In this document: in pieces, positions 61,026-64,000 of the stretch
How positions within the stretch are numbered: the stretch's first letter is position 1
Layout: each line of letters begins with the position of its first letter
Assembly: GCF_902833645.1 (NCBI RefSeq)
Contig: NZ_CADFGE010000004.1
Span: forward strand, 248,001-312,000
Origin: Paraburkholderia fungorum
GTDB lineage: Bacteria > Pseudomonadota > Gammaproteobacteria > Burkholderiales > Burkholderiaceae
Direction of reading: 5' to 3'
DNA length: 64,000 nucleotides
Translations under genes and position numbers: made by a program
The notes under the pieces: model-generated
Seen by the model: only the letters and a program-made list of their open reading frames with translations
The model's database searches: none
Told to the model about the DNA's origin: nothing

Positions 61026-62462
61026 ATGCATCGCGCTACCAAGATTGTCGCTACCATCGGACCGGCTTCCAGTACGCCGGAAATCCTGCTGCAAATGATT
61101 CGGGCAGGGTTGGACGTGGTGCGGCTCAATTTCTCGCACGGCACCGCCGACGACCACCGCCAGCGCGCCGAATTCGTGCGCGAGGCGGCCCGCCAGGCCG
61201 GCCGTGAAGTTGCCATCATGGCTGACCTGCAAGGCCCGAAGATTCGGGTCGGCAAATTCGAAAACGGCAAGACCACGCTCGTTCCCGGCAATTCGTTCAT
61301 CCTCGACGCCGAGTGCGAACTCGGCAACGACGAGCGCGTCGGTCTCGACTACAAGGATCTGCCGCGCGATCTGAAACCGGGCGACGTGCTGTTGCTGAAC
61401 GACGGTCTGATCGTGCTCGACGTCGTGCGCGTGCTCGGCAGCGAGATCCACACCACCGTGAAGGTCGGCGGCGATCTGTCGAACAACAAGGGTATCAACC
61501 GCCAGGGCGGTGGCCTGACGGCACCGGCCCTGACGGCCAAAGATATGGAAGACATCCGCACGGCGATGTCGCTCGGCGTGGATTATGTCGCGGTGTCGTT
61601 CCCCAAGAACGCCACCGACATGGAAATGGCCCGTCAGCTCGCGAACATTGCGGGCGCGCCCTACGGCATCAAGCCGAAGATGATCGCGAAGATCGAGCGC
61701 GCGGAAGCGATTCCGGCGCTGCAAGGCATCCTCGACGCGTCGGACGGCATCATGGTGGCGCGCGGCGACTTGGCCGTGGAAGTGGGGAATGCCGCAGTTC
61801 CCGCGCTGCAAAAGCGCATGATTCGTATGGCGCGTGAATCGAACAAGTTCGTGATCACCGCGACCCAGATGATGGAATCGATGATCTACGCGCCGGTGCC
61901 GACCCGCGCGGAAGTGTCGGACGTTGCCAACGCGGTGCTCGACGGCACAGACGCGGTAATGTTGTCGGCCGAATCCGCAGCGGGCAAGTACCCGGTGCAG
62001 ACCATCGAGACGATGGCGGCGATCTGCCTCGAAGCCGAGAAGTCGGAACAGTCGGAGCTGGACAAGGATTTCCTCGACCGCACGTTCACGCGGATCGACC
62101 AGTCGATCGCGATGGGCGCGCTGTTCACGGCGTTTCACCTCGGGGCGAAGGCGATTGTCGCGTTGACCGAGTCGGGATCGACCGCGCTGTGGATGTCGCG
62201 TCACTGGACGCATGTGCCGATTTTCGCGCTCACGCCGCGTGTCGGCAGCGAGCGGGCAATGGCGATTTATCGCAATGTCACGTCGCTGCATCTGGACACC
62301 AGCACCGATCGCGACACGGCCTTGCAGCAGGCGCTGGAAACCGTGGTCAGCAAGGGCTACGCGTCGCGCGGCGATATGGTGGTGCTGACCGTCGGCGAGC
62401 CGATGGGTCAGGCAGGCGGCACGAATACGCTGAAGATCGTGCGCGTCGGCGAGCCGTATTGA
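61026..62462 (+). CDS. pyk: Pyruvate kinase
   Basis: The 478-residue protein shows MHRATKIVATIGPAS, VRLNFSHG, the active site IMVARGDLAVE and VMLSAESAAGKYPV, so it is a type II-like pyruvate kinase that makes pyruvate and ATP from phosphoenolpyruvate. GAGGAG is four bases before the chosen ATG. It lies between pgk and fba in the same direction. Confidence 0.97.
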   Translation: MHRATKIVATIGPASSTPEILLQMIRAGLDVVRLNFSHGTADDHRQRAEFVREAARQAGREVAIMADLQGPKIRVGKFENGKTTLVPGNSFILDAECELGNDERVGLDYKDLPRDLKPGDVLLLNDGLIVLDVVRVLGSEIHTTVKVGGDLSNNKGINRQGGGLTAPALTAKDMEDIRTAMSLGVDYVAVSFPKNATDMEMARQLANIAGAPYGIKPKMIAKIERAEAIPALQGILDASDGIMVARGDLAVEVGNAAVPALQKRMIRMARESNKFVITATQMMESMIYAPVPTRAEVSDVANAVLDGTDAVMLSAESAAGKYPVQTIETMAAICLEAEKSEQSELDKDFLDRTFTRIDQSIAMGALFTAFHLGAKAIVALTESGSTALWMSRHWTHVPIFALTPRVGSERAMAIYRNVTSLHLDTSTDRDTALQQALETVVSKGYASRGDMVVLTVGEPMGQAGGTNTLKIVRVGEPY

Positions 62463-62729
62463 TTCGTGGTGTACCGCTCGATCGGCACGGACTGGGTGGG
62501 ACTGGAGTAGGAGCTAAAGCGCCAACTCTGGTCAACGAAGTTTTGATGAGCGAAGCAGGTTGTCATGCCCCGCGAGAGGCGGCGCACAGACTCCAATTGC
62601 GCATGCGGTAAAGGTCCGCAGGCAGTGCGCTTTAGGGAATGTGTGACGGGTATGCAGCTTGCTTCGCGATAAAATTGCCATACAAGATGCCGACGGCACA
62701 GAATTCGTTTCAATCTAAGGAGTTACAGC

Positions 62730-63794
62730 ATGCCTCTCGTATCAATGCGTCAACTGCTGGACCATGCCGCCGAAAACGGCTATGGCATCCCGGCATTCAA
62801 CGTGAACAATCTGGAGCAGGTGCAGGCCATCATGGCCGCGGCCGACAAGGTCAATGCCCCGGTCATCATGCAGGCGTCGGCCGGCGCGCGTAAGTACGCG
62901 GGTGAGCCGTTCCTGCGTCACCTGATCGAAGCCGCCGTCGAGTCGTATCCGCATATTCCGGTCGTGATGCACCAGGACCACGGCCAGTCGCCGGCGGTCT
63001 GTATGGCGGCGATCCGCAGCGGGTTCACCAGCGTGATGATGGACGGTTCGCTCGAAGCCGACGGCAAGACGGTCGCCTCGTACGAATACAACGTCGAAGT
63101 CTCGCGCAAAGTGGTTGAAGCGGCGCATTCGATCGGCATCACGGTGGAAGCGGAACTCGGCGTGCTCGGTTCGCTGGAAACCATGAAGGGCGACAAGGAA
63201 GACGGCCACGGCGCGGAAGGCACGATGACCCGCGAACAGCTGCTGACCGACCCGGAGCAGGCTGCCGACTTCGTCAAGCAGACGCAATGCGACGCCCTGG
63301 CGATCGCGATCGGCACGTCGCACGGCGCGTACAAGTTCAGCAAGAAGCCCACGGGCGACATTCTGTCGATCCAGCGCATCAAGGAAATTCATCAGCGCAT
63401 TCCGAACACGCACCTGGTGATGCACGGTTCGTCGTCGGTGCCGCAGGAACTGCTCGCGGAAATCCGCGAATTCGGCGGCGACATGAAGGAAACCTACGGC
63501 GTGCCGGTCGAAGAAATTCAGGAAGGCATCAAGCACGGCGTGCGCAAGGTCAATATCGACACCGACCTGCGTCTGGCGATCACCGGCGCGATCCGCCGCT
63601 ACATGGCGACCAATCCGGGCAAGTTCGATCCGCGCGACTACCTGAAGCCGGCGCGCGAAGCCGCGATGAAGATCTGTCTCGAGCGCTTCACCCAATTTGG
63701 CTGCGAAGGCCAGGCAGGGAAGATCAAGCCGGTTTCGCTTGATAAAATCGCGGAGAAGTACAAATCGGGCGAGCTCGCGCAAGTTGTCCGCTAA
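62730..63794 (+). CDS. fba: Class II fructose-bisphosphate aldolase
   Basis: The 354-residue protein has zinc-ligand and active-site motifs of class II aldolases (VVMHQDHGQSP; VEAELGVLGSLE; LVMHGSSSVP; GVRKVNIDTDLRLA). It cleaves or forms fructose-1,6-bisphosphate in glycolysis, gluconeogenesis or the Calvin cycle. AAGGAG precedes the ATG. A 267-base gap separates it from pyk, and two hairpins follow the stop. Confidence 0.98.
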   Translation: MPLVSMRQLLDHAAENGYGIPAFNVNNLEQVQAIMAAADKVNAPVIMQASAGARKYAGEPFLRHLIEAAVESYPHIPVVMHQDHGQSPAVCMAAIRSGFTSVMMDGSLEADGKTVASYEYNVEVSRKVVEAAHSIGITVEAELGVLGSLETMKGDKEDGHGAEGTMTREQLLTDPEQAADFVKQTQCDALAIAIGTSHGAYKFSKKPTGDILSIQRIKEIHQRIPNTHLVMHGSSSVPQELLAEIREFGGDMKETYGVPVEEIQEGIKHGVRKVNIDTDLRLAITGAIRRYMATNPGKFDPRDYLKPAREAAMKICLERFTQFGCEGQAGKIKPVSLDKIAEKYKSGELAQVVR

Positions 63795-63812
63795 GCTATA
63801 AACAGGCTCTGC

Positions 63813-63877
63813 ACCTGGCCGATTGGCCAGGTTGTCGTTCGATCGCCGTTCCCGCATCATCCGGGGAACGGCGTTTC
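63813..63877 (+). terminator. Double hairpin terminator after fba
   Basis: ACCTGGCC/GGCCAGGT (63813-63820 and 63825-63832) forms a perfect 8-bp stem. A second stem, CGCCGTTCCC/GGGAACGGCG (63844-63853 and 63864-63873), is followed by TTTCCCTTTT. The second is the better terminator. Confidence 0.8.
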
Positions 63878-63925
63878 CCTTTTGTTCCGGTCCCATTTTT
63901 GCCCCACTTTTAGCGAACCACGACG

Positions 63926-64000
63926 ATGTCTACCCTTTACGAATCCACGCTCCACTCGCTGCCGCTGCTCGGCCGCGGAAAAGTCCGCGACAACTATGCG
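63926..64000 (+). CDS. purC: SAICAR synthase (start only, cut by window edge)
   Basis: The first 25 codons (MSTLYESTLHSLPLLGRGKV, then RDNYA) match the N-terminus of phosphoribosylaminoimidazole-succinocarboxamide synthase, a purine biosynthesis enzyme of the ATP-dependent SAICAR family; GKVRDNY is the conserved start. The rest of the gene is outside the window. Confidence 0.9.
   Translation, partial: MSTLYESTLHSLPLLGRGKVRDNYA

Overview
The right part of the window (about 37.7-64 kb) is a conserved beta-proteobacterial chromosome, most likely Burkholderia/Paraburkholderia. The evidence is the gene order recA-recX, a DUF2889 gene, sucCD, terC, a type IV pilin next to its oligosaccharyltransferase, moaC, an M48 protease, a YheT hydrolase, waaF, ilvE, azlCD, pgk, pyk, fba and purC, together with high-GC codon use throughout. 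No species can be named from the sequence alone.

The left part (1 to about 37.7 kb) is an integrative and conjugative element or genomic island that abuts the 3' end of a tRNA-Met(CAU) gene at 37708-37784. The other island end and any integrase lie outside the window. Its layout is: (i) 1-12.1 kb, a complete VirB-type type IV secretion locus in the order virB1-2-3-4-6-5-7-8-9-10-11 followed by a coupling protein that is split into two overlapping ORFs; (ii) 12.1-17.2 kb, DNA-processing genes (PriCT-2/Toprim primase-like protein, LPD7 protein, MobC-like protein, MOBP-type relaxase); (iii) 17.2-22.6 kb, cargo (orphan adenine methyltransferase, small membrane protein, H-NS homologue, unknown protein, SIR2 protein, membrane protein that may be an abortive-infection effector); (iv) 22.6-25.3 kb, a probable oriT region with an RP4-like nic core and helically phased repeats, followed by a TraK/TraL/TraM-like (or StbABC-like) operon; (v) 25.2-29.1 kb, an oppositely oriented maintenance block (81-aa protein, large ParB-like protein, DUF932 protein) headed by a 138-bp inverted repeat and a divergent pair of DnaA-box-like sequences, which is a candidate replication origin; (vi) 29.4-33.0 kb, a four-gene operon with a TIR protein, a PD-(D/E)XK nuclease, a small unknown protein and a second, degenerate nuclease-like protein; (vii) 33.2-37.3 kb, a two-gene operon with an AbiJ-like HEPN protein translationally coupled to a NERD-NACHT-type NTPase.

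The transfer genes move the element. The H-NS protein and methylase probably soften its entry into new hosts, and the ParB/DUF932/origin-like block probably maintains it. Three separate cargo sites carry immune-type domains (SIR2; TIR plus nucleases; AbiJ plus NERD-NACHT). The two right-hand operons (29.4-33.0 kb and 33.2-37.3 kb) are the best candidates for undescribed anti-phage or anti-plasmid systems. That role is inferred from domain content and location and has not been demonstrated.

On the chromosomal side, recA has a canonical LexA operator. A two-component system lies between recA and an MHS-family transporter. The succinyl-CoA synthetase genes end in a strong terminator. The glycolytic genes pgk-pyk-fba run in one direction towards purC, which is cut by the window edge. 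No CRISPR array, rRNA gene or insertion sequence was recognised.
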